IMG/VR virus record: IMGVR_UViG_3300021197_001989
Coordinates: 1-33,731 of that record
Source of the DNA: a virus
Strand: one strand, 5' to 3'
Length of the DNA: 33,731 nucleotides
A program made the position numbers and the translations under genes. This document shows, one piece after another, positions 1 to 8,723 of the stretch (within the stretch, counting starts at the first letter, position 1; each line of letters starts with the position of its first letter). The notes under the pieces were generated by a model. That model had not been told where the DNA came from. It made no database searches and worked only from the letters and a program-made list of their open reading frames with translations.

Positions 1-558
1 ACAGGAGCAACAGGTATTATCGGATCCCCGGTATGTATGGAGTATGGTTCTGGCAAACTATTCATGGGCACAAGCACAGGAAATGCTTATGAAATCGGAT
101 TTGACGGAAATACAATTACTTCTGTACTCGAACTTCATTCTATGGCTGGTGGCGAATCAGTCAGAGAAGCAAAATACGATAGCATTCAGAATCAGTGGAT
201 TTTCGAAGCTGGTGAAAAGATTTTCACTGTAGTTCCGGGAACCACAACAGCTGTTGAAAGATATGTATTGCCAGCAGGCGCAAAATGCATGGACATCGCA
301 GCAGGTGACTCTGGAGTAGCTATAATCATCAAAAGAGCAGACCATTCTTTGGCACCAATTATTGCTACGGCAGGTTGGACAGAGATTTCAAGTGAAGAGG
401 CCATGGTCGCTTCATTGAATTCATTAGGAGTAGCAGACTTTAACTATAACTATGTTATGGACAAGTGGGTTGCTGCAAGTGCATCAGGTCAAGTTCTTCT
501 TGCTGATGATCTTTTACAATTCTTGGGAAGCAGCGGTTCACCGCCACTTCCGGGATAA
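1..558 (+). CDS. C-terminal part of a virion protein, possibly beta-propeller-like (5' truncated)
   Basis: The frame is open from base 1, so this is the 3' end of a longer gene. The ATG at 37 is probably internal. The visible 185 residues alternate short beta-strand-like segments with turns: YGSGKLFMGTSTGNAYEI, then NQWIFEAGEKIFTVV, then DKWVAASASGQVLLAD. This looks like successive blades of a propeller or a fibre-associated beta protein. The end is a Gly/Ser/Pro-rich tail (LGSSGSPPLPG). It sits just upstream of a long fibre gene and is separated from it by a hairpin and T-run, so a tail-fibre or adhesin role is likely. That role is an inference from context and fold appearance. No specific family was recognised. 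Confidence 0.6.
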   Translation, partial: TGATGIIGSPVCMEYGSGKLFMGTSTGNAYEIGFDGNTITSVLELHSMAGGESVREAKYDSIQNQWIFEAGEKIFTVVPGTTTAVERYVLPAGAKCMDIAAGDSGVAIIIKRADHSLAPIIATAGWTEISSEEAMVASLNSLGVADFNYNYVMDKWVAASASGQVLLADDLLQFLGSSGSPPLPG

Positions 559-574
559 AAACTTAAAAATGCTT

Positions 575-612
575 TTGTGCCCTAGCATGTAAAAAAGAAG
601 GGTACAATTTTT
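575..612 (+). terminator. Candidate intrinsic terminator after the first gene
   Basis: TTGTGCCCT (575-583) can pair with AGGGTACAA (599-607) over 9 bp with one G-U pair, and a run of five T follows (608-612). The 15-nt loop is large, so efficiency is uncertain. Its position 17 nt after the stop codon supports the call. Confidence 0.5.
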
Positions 613-628
613 AACCATAATTAACAAT

Positions 629-647
629 GGGGAGACCCCCCAAGGAG
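629..647 (+). promoter_or_regulatory. GC-rich mini-hairpin abutting the fibre gene ribosome binding site
   Basis: GGGG (629-632) faces a run of six C (636-641). The ribosome binding site AAGGAG (642-647) starts immediately after, 10 nt before the ATG at 658. A short stem touching the SD could tune initiation or protect the mRNA 5' side. This is structure read by eye, with no functional evidence. Confidence 0.35.
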
Positions 648-657
648 AAATAAAAAT

Positions 658-3615
658 ATGGCACGAACAAGATTAAATGGAAAACACCAAGTAGATATCG
701 AGTTAGTCGATCAGGTTGGTGGTGGCGTACATGATACTTACGCTGAAGCGGCTGCAGCAGGTGTTGCAGGTTTAGGTCAATTGACTACCGCTATGTTCGA
801 TATGAGCGCATTGGCTTTGAGTGCGAGCATTTCTGATTACAGATCTGCAGCAAACAACGATGCAATCGTTAACTACGGAATGTTGATTCAGGAAGTTGCT
901 GATGAAGCAGCTCTTAGAGTCGCAGCAGATGCATCTTTGGCGCAAGAAATTGCAGACGAAGAAGCAGCAAGATTGGCCGCTGATGGTTCAATCGACACAC
1001 GTATGGCTTCTGAAGAAGCAGCAAGAGCAGCAGGCGATTCTTCGCTTACAACTCGTGTTGCAGCAGAAGAAGTTGCACGTGCAAATGCAGATGCATCTAT
1101 CGTAACAAAATTTGATGCAGATATCGCATCTGAAGAAGCAGCTAGAATCGCTGGCGATGCTTCCCTTACAACTCGCCTTGCAGCGGAAGAAGTTGCTCGT
1201 GTAGCTGATGTCGGTTCTATCGACACTAGAGTTGCAGCTGAAGAAGTCGCTCGTGCGGCAGCTGATGCTTCTATCGTTGTTAAATTTGACGCTGATATCG
1301 CAGCTGAAGAGGCGGCACGTATCGCAGCAGACGGTTCTCTTGAGACTCGCCTTGCAGCGGAAGAAACTGTAAGAGCAGCTAATGTTGGTTCTCTTGATAC
1401 AAGAGTAGGCGCAGAAGAGGCAGCAAGAGCTGCAGCTGATGCCTCTATCGTAACAAAATTCGATGCAGACATTTTGGCCGAAGAGACAGCGAGAATCGCT
1501 GGAGATGCATCTTTAAGCACTCGTATGGGTGTTGAAGAAGCTCGTGTTGACGCAATTCTTCTTTCAGCAGATGCTGATAAGGATAGTTTCGTTGAAATCG
1601 TTTCTTTGATTAACGCAGTTGATCTTACAAACGATAACGCATTGGCATCGGCTGTTTTGAGCCTTTCTAATGTAGACTCTGCTGAAGAAGCAGCACGTAT
1701 CGCTGCAGATTCTTCTCTTGAGACTCGTCTTAGTGCTGAAGAGGTTGCTAGAGCAGCTGCTGATGGCTCCATCGACACTCGCATGAGCGCAGAAGAGGCA
1801 GCTAGAGCAGCAGGTGATTCTTCACTTGACACTCTTGTCGCAGCACTTCAAGCTGATGTTGATCAAAACGAAGCAGATTCAGATGCTGCTGAACTTTCTC
1901 TAAGCACTCGTGTTGGAGCGGAAGAGGTTGCTCGTGCAGCTGCTGACACTTCTCTAACAACTAGATTGGCTGCAGAAGAAGTAGCTAGAGCAGACGGTGA
2001 TTCATCTTTGACAACTCGTCTTGCTGCAGAAGAATCAGCGAGAGCTGCTGCAATTTCAACTCTTGAGTCAACACATGACCTTGAGATGCTAATTGAAGAA
2101 ACAGCTAGAGCGGCTGGTGATGCATCATTAGATGCAAAAATTGATTCAGAAGTTTCTACACTTGTAGTTGCTGATGCTTCTCTTACAACTCGTCTTGCTG
2201 CAGAAGAGGGAGCACGAGCTGCTGCCGATACTTCTCTAGAGACACGTTTGGCCGCAGAAGAAGCTGCAAGAGCCGCTGGCGATAGTTCAATTGATACCGT
2301 CGTAGCTGCACTTCAAGCTGATGTTGACCAGAACGAAGCTGATTCCGATGCTGCGGAGCTTTCTTTAAGCAACCGTGTCGGTGCTGAAGAGGCTGCAAGA
2401 GCTGCAGGTGATCTTTCACTTACAAACCTTGTTGCTGCACTTCAAGCTGATGTTGATGGAAATGAGGCTGACTCTGATGCTGCTGAACTTTCACTCCAAA
2501 CTCGTTTGGCTGCTGAAGAAAGCGCAAGAGCAGTTGCTGATGCTTCTCTTGAAACCAAGATGGACGCTGCTGACCTTTCGTTAACAACTCGTCTTGCTGC
2601 TGAAGAAGCTGCTAGATTGGCTGGCGACAACTCAATTGACGTTGTTATGGCAGCAATCCAAGCTGACGTTGATCAGAATGAGGCAGACGCTGATGCAGCT
2701 GTCGCTTCTATCGACATCTCTATGGCTTCTGAAGAAGCTGCGAGAATCGCAGGTGATGCTTCCTTGACAACCCGTTTGGGTGCTGAAGAAGCAAGAGTAG
2801 ATGCAATCCTTAATGCTGCAGATGCAGACAAGGACACATTTGTCGAGATCGTTTCTTTGATCAACGCTGTTGACCTTACAAATGATAATGCTCTCGCATC
2901 TGCTGTAGCATCCCTCGCTCTCGTTGATTCTAACGAAGAGGCAGCTCGTATCGCTGCAGACGCTTCCCTAACCACACGTTTGGCTGCGGAAGAAGGTGCA
3001 AGAGCTGCTGATGTTGCTTCTATCGACACCAGAGTAGGCGCAGAGGAAGCTGCTAGAGCAGCTGCTGACGCATCTATCGTCGTAGTAATGGGTGACATGC
3101 AAGCTGATATCGATGCTAACGAAGCTGCATCTGATGCTGCTGAACTTTCTTTGACAACCCGCTTGGGTGCTGAAGAAGTTAGAGCTGCTGCTGCAGAACT
3201 TTCACTTGAAACCCGCCTTGCTGCGGAAGAGAGTGCAAGAGACGCTGCTGACATCTCAATTGATGCTGCTATGGTTGCAATGCAGGCAGACATCGATGCT
3301 AACGAAGCTGACGCTGACGCAGACTTGTCCGGTATCCACAATAAGTGGCAGGCACACGTATTTGCTCCAGAGCCAGTAACTGTAGCAATGGACCACATCT
3401 TCATGTTCGGTGCCCAAGGCCACGGACCAATGAAGCAGTTGTCTTATGTAGCTGTTAACGGTATGATCATGGCAGAAGTTGTAGGTGGAGCAGGTGACTT
3501 TGAGTACCTTCTTGACCCGAACGGCGACATTGATGGTATCAAATTCAAGATGGAAATCATGGAAGGCGACCGTATCTCTTACTTCGGTGAAGTAGTATAC
3601 AACCTTCAGTCATAA
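658..3615 (+). CDS. Long repetitive phage fibre protein, probably a trimeric coiled-coil shaft with a beta tip
   Basis: This 985-residue protein is probably a fibre of the tail or virion surface. Residues 1-80 are a non-repetitive head starting MARTRLNGKHQVDIELVDQV. Residues ~85-885 are a shaft of roughly 28 degenerate units of about 18 residues, of the form EEAARAAGDSSLTTRVAA. Some units are replaced by a longer insert of the type LQADVDQNEADSDAAELSL. A ~65-residue module beginning EEARVDAIL occurs twice, at about residues 293 and 710. Residues ~890-985 form a non-repetitive C-terminal domain with VNGMIM, DFEYLL and a GDRISYFG end, like the small beta-sandwich tips of phage fibres. It has a clear SD and ends at a strong terminator. 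The family is inferred from architecture. Receptor specificity cannot be read. Confidence 0.8.
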   Translation: MARTRLNGKHQVDIELVDQVGGGVHDTYAEAAAAGVAGLGQLTTAMFDMSALALSASISDYRSAANNDAIVNYGMLIQEVADEAALRVAADASLAQEIADEEAARLAADGSIDTRMASEEAARAAGDSSLTTRVAAEEVARANADASIVTKFDADIASEEAARIAGDASLTTRLAAEEVARVADVGSIDTRVAAEEVARAAADASIVVKFDADIAAEEAARIAADGSLETRLAAEETVRAANVGSLDTRVGAEEAARAAADASIVTKFDADILAEETARIAGDASLSTRMGVEEARVDAILLSADADKDSFVEIVSLINAVDLTNDNALASAVLSLSNVDSAEEAARIAADSSLETRLSAEEVARAAADGSIDTRMSAEEAARAAGDSSLDTLVAALQADVDQNEADSDAAELSLSTRVGAEEVARAAADTSLTTRLAAEEVARADGDSSLTTRLAAEESARAAAISTLESTHDLEMLIEETARAAGDASLDAKIDSEVSTLVVADASLTTRLAAEEGARAAADTSLETRLAAEEAARAAGDSSIDTVVAALQADVDQNEADSDAAELSLSNRVGAEEAARAAGDLSLTNLVAALQADVDGNEADSDAAELSLQTRLAAEESARAVADASLETKMDAADLSLTTRLAAEEAARLAGDNSIDVVMAAIQADVDQNEADADAAVASIDISMASEEAARIAGDASLTTRLGAEEARVDAILNAADADKDTFVEIVSLINAVDLTNDNALASAVASLALVDSNEEAARIAADASLTTRLAAEEGARAADVASIDTRVGAEEAARAAADASIVVVMGDMQADIDANEAASDAAELSLTTRLGAEEVRAAAAELSLETRLAAEESARDAADISIDAAMVAMQADIDANEADADADLSGIHNKWQAHVFAPEPVTVAMDHIFMFGAQGHGPMKQLSYVAVNGMIMAEVVGGAGDFEYLLDPNGDIDGIKFKMEIMEGDRISYFGEVVYNLQS

Positions 3616-3630
3616 TCCAATAAATTAAAA

Positions 3631-3652
3631 AGATAAATTTAATTATTTATCT
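3631..3652 (+). repeat. Perfect 8-bp inverted repeat just before the fibre terminator
   Basis: AGATAAAT (3631-3638) and ATTTATCT (3645-3652) are exact reverse complements around a 6-nt loop. It lies directly in front of the GC-rich terminator hairpin, so the fibre mRNA would end in two stacked hairpins. Confidence 0.55.
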
Positions 3653-3653
3653 T

Positions 3654-3687
3654 GCCCTCCCACTTTTGTGGGGGGGCACTTTTTTTT
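3654..3687 (+). terminator. Strong rho-independent terminator after the fibre gene
   Basis: GCCCTCCCAC (3654-3663) pairs with GTGGGGGGGC (3668-3677) over 10 bp with one T-G pair and a TTTT loop. It is followed, after AC, by eight T. This isolates the fibre transcript from the tail module. Confidence 0.9.
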
Positions 3688-3727
3688 CATACTACTTAAG
3701 ACAGAAGATAATCGGAGGAACCCACAT

Positions 3728-4105
3728 ATGTTTAAGAAACTTTTTTCTTTATTCTCGAAAGAAGAGCAGATTGAAGAAGCTGCAGGGGAAGAAAAGGTAG
3801 TAGTGGAAGAAAAGAAACCGCTACCAGACATTATTGAGGTTCCTTGGAAAGATGCAGCAGGTGCAAAGAATTTTGAAGACTCTATCACTAAGATGCATTC
3901 CGATTTGAAAGAATTTTATTACAAAACAAAGATGAATGAATACAGAGCAATCAAAGCTATTGAACGCCTTGAGGAGTCTACCGATAGAAAAATAGAGGAA
4001 ATTAAAAAGCTTTATGGTATCGAAGATATGGATGAGTATAATTTTGAGATTCCCTCCGCCACAGGTAAGCCCGGTTTCCTTAAAAGGAAGAAGGCCAATA
4101 AATAA
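3728..4105 (+). CDS. Small charged protein of unknown function preceding the tail sheath gene
   Basis: 125 residues starting at ATG 3728, with GGAGGA at 3714-3719 as ribosome binding site (8-nt spacing). The same frame extends upstream into the terminator but has no plausible start signal there. The N-terminus MFKKLFSLFSKEEQ is an amphipathic, basic-hydrophobic helix. Next come an acidic stretch, a predicted helical segment of about 60 residues rich in K and E (KMHSDLKEFYYKTKMNEYR), and a basic tail ending KRKKANK. It is likely a virion or tail-assembly accessory because of its position, but I recognise no family. Confidence 0.75.
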   Translation: MFKKLFSLFSKEEQIEEAAGEEKVVVEEKKPLPDIIEVPWKDAAGAKNFEDSITKMHSDLKEFYYKTKMNEYRAIKAIERLEESTDRKIEEIKKLYGIEDMDEYNFEIPSATGKPGFLKRKKANK

Positions 4106-4180
4106 TATGATTTTGAAAAAATAACAAACTATTTATTATTGTGATAAAAACAATCTAGATTTTATAGGAGAATCCCTAGA

Positions 4181-7024
4181 ATGTCAGTTAAAAAATTTAA
4201 ATTCGTATCTCCCGGTGTATTCACCAAAGAGATTGACAACTCGCAGCTACCATCAGCTGCAACACCAGCTGGTCCCGTTATTGTCGGAAGAACCCCGAAG
4301 GGACCGGGAATGCGCCCTGTAAAAGTGGACTCATTCGAACAATTCGTAGATGTTTTCGGAAATCCAGTTTCTGGAAAGAGAACTGGCGATATTTGGAGAG
4401 AGGGAAATTACCAAGCTCCAACATACGGTTCATATGCAGCGCAAGCTTATTTAGCAGCAGATGTTGATTCTGTTACATTTGTTAGGCTTCTCGGCTACAA
4501 AAATGAAAACGCAGGTGCTGCAGGTGCTGCAGGTTGGGAGACAACACAGGATCCATCCACAAGCCCACTTGACAATGGTGGGGCATTTGGTCTTTTCATT
4601 GCCCAGTCTTCATCAGGCGGATCCATGACAGGTTCTCTAGCAGCAATCTGGTACATTGATTCGGGATCCTTCATTGCGCTTAGTGGAACCGCAGCAGGCA
4701 CTACTACTCCGCAAATATACTCTAACGGAGGTCTGATAAATCAAACAGGGGATAATCTTGAGTTCACAACTATTATTGGCGATATCTCGTCAATTAAATA
4801 CAAGACTTCGTTTAACTTTGATAAATCAAGCCAGAAATACATTAGAAATGTTTTCAATACAAATCCCCAGACTGTTGGTGGAGTTATCCCGACAACAAAT
4901 CTTAAGAATGCAGAGCAAGATTACTGGCTTGGAGAAACATTCGAAGCATATGTCTTAGATAAGGTTAATTCTTCTTCTCCTGTTGTTGGCATAATCATGC
5001 CTTTGAATGAAAAGAATGAATACAGACAAGATGCCAGAGAAGCGCATACTGGATGGTTCTTCTCTCAAGACTTGACAACAAATATCGCAGCCTACGCATA
5101 TGATAACATGCAGAAGCTATTCCGCTTCCATGCACTTTCGGCGGGTCAGGAAACTCAAGAAAGCATCAAGATTTCTATTCAAGATTTGTCTTACTCTAGA
5201 GATACGACAGGTGCAGATCCTTTCGGGTCTTTCACGGTTTTAGTCAGAAGAGCAAACGACACAGATAATGTAGTGGAAACTATTGAAAGATTTTCAAACT
5301 GTAACTTAAATCCTCTTTCTCAAGATTACATTGGAAGAAGAATCGGTGACAGAAGAGTGGCTTGGGATGCAACACAGAGAACTTTAAAAAGTTACGGAAA
5401 CTACGATAACGTATCAGCGTATATCAGAGTAGAGATCGCTGAAGAGGTTGAGCAATCTGCTGTTGATGCAAGATTGTTGCCATTCGGCGTATTCGGTCCT
5501 CCAAAGTATGCTTCAGCGTTAGGTGCCACTGAAACTTCAGAAGGAACACAGGCTTCAATTATTATGTCAGGCTCACAGCAGCCAATCTTTAGCCCAGCCG
5601 GATTCATGAATACTGGATCTTTAGCTGCAGTAACAATGGATTTCAACTTCCCGTCTTCTGCAACAAGAATCTCTGCTTCAGCAGGCGGCATCTCCGACCC
5701 TAAGAATGCTTACTTCGGATTAAATGTTTCATCTTATATGGAACTTGCTGCCTCAACAGGAGAAAGAGAAAACAGAGCGGATCCGGGCTACGGCGACTAC
5801 ATTTACGCTTTAAGTGATAAATTTGGCACCGGCGACGATCCATCGGCTTCAGAGCTTACTGCTCAATGGACGTTCTCTTTAGACGAATTGATTCTTTCTG
5901 GAATTTCAAAAGTTCATTGGGAAGTCGGATCCAGAGCAGCTGATAATTCTATGACAACTGGTACAAACGGCTGGAAAGAGGTTATCGACAAAGGTTACAC
6001 TAAGTTCACATCACCGCTTTTCAACGGATTTGATGGCCTAGATATTACAGCAATTGAGCCGTTCAGCAATGCTACGGTTTCTAGCAAGACAGCAGTAGAG
6101 AACTACGCTGCTAACTCAATCAGAAGAGCGATTGATACAGTATCTGATCCGGAGTTTGTTGATATGAATCTTTTAACAATGCCGGGTCTAACAGATCCTG
6201 TTTTGACAGAGCACATGATTCAGGTTTGTGAAGATCGTGGTGATGCAATGGCTATCGTAGATATTCCAAATGTATATACCCCATTCACGGAAACAACAGC
6301 AGCTTACCAGTCTTTTGCAAATCGCTTAGGTTCAGTAAGTGAAGCAGTATCAAATCTTCAAAGCAGAGAGATCAACAGCTCATACGGATGTACTTATTAT
6401 CCATGGGTTCAGGTCAGAGATACCATTAGTGGAGGACTATTGTGGGTTCCACCATCAGTAGTAGCATTAGGAACTTTTGCTTCCTCAGAGGCTCAATCTG
6501 AAGTTTGGTTTGCTCCGGCAGGATTCAATCGCGGTGGATTATCCGAAGGCTCTGCGGGGCTTCCTGTAGTGTCTGTAACCGAGAGATTGACCTCTAGAGA
6601 CAGAGATGATCTTTACGATGCTAGTATTAACCCAATTGCTTCTTTCCCGAATGAAGGGATCGTGATCTTTGGTCAAAAGACTCTTCAATCAACCCCATCT
6701 GCACTTGATAGAATCAATGTACGTCGTATGATGATCTTTGTCAAGAAGCAAATTTCAGCAGTTGCAAATGGCATCCTTTTTGATCAGAACGTTCAAGTAA
6801 CTTGGAACCGGTTCATTGCAGCAGCAGATCCGATTTTAAGAAGTGTTCAGGATAGATTAGGAATCAGCGAATATAGATTGATTTTGGATAAGACAACTAC
6901 GACACCAGACTTGGTTGATCAAAATATTGTTTATGCAAAAGTTTATGTTAAGCCAGCTAAGGCGATTGAGTATATCGCAATTGATTTCGTTATCACAGAT
7001 AGCGGAGCCGCATTCGGAGATTAA
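4181..7024 (+). CDS. Contractile tail sheath protein (T4 gp18-like)
   Basis: The sheath wraps the tail tube and contracts at injection. The N-terminus contains the typical SPGVFTKEIDNSQLP element (residues ~10-24), which in sheath proteins forms the linking arm. The C-terminal quarter carries the conserved core, with NVRRMMIFVKKQI, a WNRFIAAADPIL stretch and a terminal beta segment with KVYVKPAKAIEYIAIDFV. At 947 residues it is much longer than T4 gp18 (659 residues). The extra length appears to lie in residues ~100-500, probably surface-exposed insertion domains. SD AGGAG precedes the ATG. The tube gene follows 56 bp downstream, the usual sheath-tube order. Confidence 0.95.
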   Translation: MSVKKFKFVSPGVFTKEIDNSQLPSAATPAGPVIVGRTPKGPGMRPVKVDSFEQFVDVFGNPVSGKRTGDIWREGNYQAPTYGSYAAQAYLAADVDSVTFVRLLGYKNENAGAAGAAGWETTQDPSTSPLDNGGAFGLFIAQSSSGGSMTGSLAAIWYIDSGSFIALSGTAAGTTTPQIYSNGGLINQTGDNLEFTTIIGDISSIKYKTSFNFDKSSQKYIRNVFNTNPQTVGGVIPTTNLKNAEQDYWLGETFEAYVLDKVNSSSPVVGIIMPLNEKNEYRQDAREAHTGWFFSQDLTTNIAAYAYDNMQKLFRFHALSAGQETQESIKISIQDLSYSRDTTGADPFGSFTVLVRRANDTDNVVETIERFSNCNLNPLSQDYIGRRIGDRRVAWDATQRTLKSYGNYDNVSAYIRVEIAEEVEQSAVDARLLPFGVFGPPKYASALGATETSEGTQASIIMSGSQQPIFSPAGFMNTGSLAAVTMDFNFPSSATRISASAGGISDPKNAYFGLNVSSYMELAASTGERENRADPGYGDYIYALSDKFGTGDDPSASELTAQWTFSLDELILSGISKVHWEVGSRAADNSMTTGTNGWKEVIDKGYTKFTSPLFNGFDGLDITAIEPFSNATVSSKTAVENYAANSIRRAIDTVSDPEFVDMNLLTMPGLTDPVLTEHMIQVCEDRGDAMAIVDIPNVYTPFTETTAAYQSFANRLGSVSEAVSNLQSREINSSYGCTYYPWVQVRDTISGGLLWVPPSVVALGTFASSEAQSEVWFAPAGFNRGGLSEGSAGLPVVSVTERLTSRDRDDLYDASINPIASFPNEGIVIFGQKTLQSTPSALDRINVRRMMIFVKKQISAVANGILFDQNVQVTWNRFIAAADPILRSVQDRLGISEYRLILDKTTTTPDLVDQNIVYAKVYVKPAKAIEYIAIDFVITDSGAAFGD

Positions 7025-7046
7025 TTTAGATATTAATCTCCACCAT

Positions 7047-7070
7047 TACTACTTAAAGATATAATAGGAG
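7047..7070 (+). promoter_or_regulatory. Possible late-gene control element upstream of the tube gene
   Basis: TACTACTTAA (7047-7056) is followed by AGATATAAT and then the SD AGGAG (7066-7070). A matching TACTACTTAA followed by GATAAT and GGAGG occurs at 3690-3717 before the 3728 gene. The TATAAT at 7060-7065 has no -35 box. It may be a phage late promoter, but only two copies were seen. Confidence 0.3.
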
Positions 7071-7080
7071 ACTTTAAAAA

Positions 7081-7623
7081 ATGGCGAATAGTTTTTGGAC
7101 ATCTGCAAATGTCGAACCAAAAAGAAAATATAGATTCTTAGTCCAGATTACTGGAACTAAAGAGGTTGGCGCACTTTGGTTTGCGAAAGGTGTCAACAAG
7201 CCAGAGATCACTGTTGAATCAACAGAGCACACATACTTAAATCATAAATTTTATTATCCGGGAATGGTTTCTTGGAACGAAGTAAGTGTTACGCTCGTAG
7301 ATCCAGTCAGTCCGGATGCAGCTCAAATCACAGCAGAAATGCTTGAGTCATCAGGGTACGCAGGCCCAAGCCAGCTCAAAGGCGAAGCACCACAAACAAA
7401 TTCAAAAGCAAAGTCTACTAATGCAGTCGGAGATGTTGTTATCACCGTTATCGACTCTGAAGGCGAAGAATTGGAAAAGTGGACTTTAAAGAACGCTTTC
7501 ATCATTAAGGTTGGTTACGGAGAACTGGAATACGGCGACGATGCCCTTTCAGAAGTATCAATTGATTTCAGGTATGACTGGGCTGAATTACAAGCTAACG
7601 GTAGAACATACTGGAAAAACTAA
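7081..7623 (+). CDS. Tail tube protein (T4 gp19-like)
   Basis: 180 residues, close to the length of T4 gp19 (163). It opens MANSFWTSANVEPKRKYRFL, the usual form for phage tubes. The C-terminal half has EKWTLKNAFIIKVGYGELEY followed by a beta strand SIDFRYDWAEL, the signature end of the tube beta-barrel. Tube subunits stack as hexameric rings to form the DNA conduit inside the sheath. It lies directly after the sheath gene. A longer relative sharing the FW...KR..F.VQI start and the EKWTLK element lies at 8724. Confidence 0.92.
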   Translation: MANSFWTSANVEPKRKYRFLVQITGTKEVGALWFAKGVNKPEITVESTEHTYLNHKFYYPGMVSWNEVSVTLVDPVSPDAAQITAEMLESSGYAGPSQLKGEAPQTNSKAKSTNAVGDVVITVIDSEGEELEKWTLKNAFIIKVGYGELEYGDDALSEVSIDFRYDWAELQANGRTYWKN

Positions 7624-7651
7624 AAAATAATATAACATAAAGAGGTGTTAA

Positions 7652-8506
7652 TTGTCTAGAAATAGTAGCAGAAAGAAAGCTGCGACCGGTTCGGGAACGA
7701 ATGCCAAACCAGTAGCAGCGGATCCTGTATTAAGCGCAGGAGGTTTTAATTTTTCGGCACCAACAGAACATGTCGAATTGCCATCAGGCGGCAAGCATTA
7801 TCCAGAGGGCCACCCACTTCACGAAAAAGATACCGTGGAGATTAAGTACATGACAGCCAAAGAAGAAGACATCTTAACTTCACAGAGTCTTCTCAAAAAA
7901 GGTCTTGCAATTGAAAGGTTGCTGGAAAGTGTCATCTTAGATAAGTCTATCAATCCAAAAACTCTCCTTGTTGGAGATCGTAATGCGATTTTGGTTGCAA
8001 CAAGAATTACTGGATTTGGAAGCGAATATAATACACAAATCAATTGCCCTTCGTGTGGTACTGGCACAGAATACACTTTTGATTTAAGTGAATCAACAAC
8101 AAAGAGTGTAGAGTTACCAGAGGAAGTACAACAAACCTCTAGCGGGACTTATATTGTTTCTTTGCCAGTTACAGGGGTCCAGACGGAAGTTAAGTTGCTT
8201 ACAGGTAATGACGAGTCTAAGATTCTTGCCCAACAGGAATCAAAAAGAAAGCACAAATTGCCAGAGTCTCCATTAACAGACCAATTAAAGGCAATCATTG
8301 TATCAGTGAACGGTCACACCGAAAGAGGCACAATCAACAACTTTGTTGATAACATGCCATCCAGAGACACAAGGCACTTAAGAAAAGCTTATGATATCTT
8401 GACTCCAAATATCGACATGAGTTATGAGTTTGATTGCTCTGCTTGCGGTGCTATGACGGACGTGGAGGTTCCGTTTACTGTATCCTTTCTTTGGCCTAAA
8501 CGATGA
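7652..8506 (+). CDS. Baseplate hub protein of the T4 gp26 / T4_baseplate family
   Basis: 284 residues from a TTG start at 7652, chosen because AGAGGTG lies about 5 nt upstream and no ATG fits. After a disordered basic leader comes a conserved block: HVELPSGGKHYPEGHPL, then EIKYMTAKEEDILTS and LLVGDRNAIL. This is the pattern of the T4-type baseplate hub protein family. Two CxxC pairs (CPSCG near residue 132, CSACG near 266) suggest a zinc ribbon. The 0-frame stop at 8504-8506 falls inside a conserved-looking domain that continues in the +1 frame, so a longer frameshifted product is likely (see 8490-8675). Confidence 0.8.
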   Translation: MSRNSSRKKAATGSGTNAKPVAADPVLSAGGFNFSAPTEHVELPSGGKHYPEGHPLHEKDTVEIKYMTAKEEDILTSQSLLKKGLAIERLLESVILDKSINPKTLLVGDRNAILVATRITGFGSEYNTQINCPSCGTGTEYTFDLSESTTKSVELPEEVQQTSSGTYIVSLPVTGVQTEVKLLTGNDESKILAQQESKRKHKLPESPLTDQLKAIIVSVNGHTERGTINNFVDNMPSRDTRHLRKAYDILTPNIDMSYEFDCSACGAMTDVEVPFTVSFLWPKR

Positions 8507-8675
8507 ATACATAAAAAGCGTTTATGAAGAATTCTTTTTGATGAAGTATCACGGCGGCTGGTCTTTTGTCGAGGCATATAATTTGCCTATACAAATCAGA
8601 CGCTGGTTTCTTCAAAGGCTTGTAAAAGAAATAGAGGCAGAGGCAGAATCTGTAAAAAAAGCAAATAAAAAATAA
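8490..8675 (+). CDS. +1-frame extension of the baseplate hub gene, or small hub-assembly protein
   Basis: In the +1 frame relative to the 7652 gene, codons are open from 8457 to a TAA at 8673-8675. The protein reads FGLNDEYIKSVYEEFF, then MKYHGGWSFVEAYNLP, then IRRWFLQRLVKEIE and a charged tail. This resembles small T4-type hub or chaperone proteins that follow the gp26-like gene. No ATG, GTG or TTG occurs in this frame before TTG 8538 and ATG 8541, which would remove the first part of the domain. A +1 slip of tRNA-Phe from TTT (8486-8488) to TTC (8487-8489) would give VSF-FGLNDEY with 61 added residues. The alternative is an independent 44-residue protein from ATG 8541. The coding character is secure. 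The expression mechanism is inferred. Confidence 0.65.
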   Translation, partial: FGLNDEYIKSVYEEFFLMKYHGGWSFVEAYNLPIQIRRWFLQRLVKEIEAEAESVKKANKK

Positions 8676-8723
8676 TTGCTGTAGAAAGTAGCCCCGAACT
8701 AATTATACCAAGGAGGGTTCCTC

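Noticed and set aside
888-1832. A 314-residue reading frame on the - strand inside the fibre gene
   Set aside because: It is a by-product of the repetitive, codon-biased GCN/GAA/AGA repeats. It is low complexity (A, S, R, E), has no credible start signal, and lies fully inside a clear + strand gene.
2673-3404. A 243-residue - strand reading frame inside the fibre gene
   Set aside because: Same cause: the reverse complement of the repeat units stays open. It has no promoter, SD or domain.
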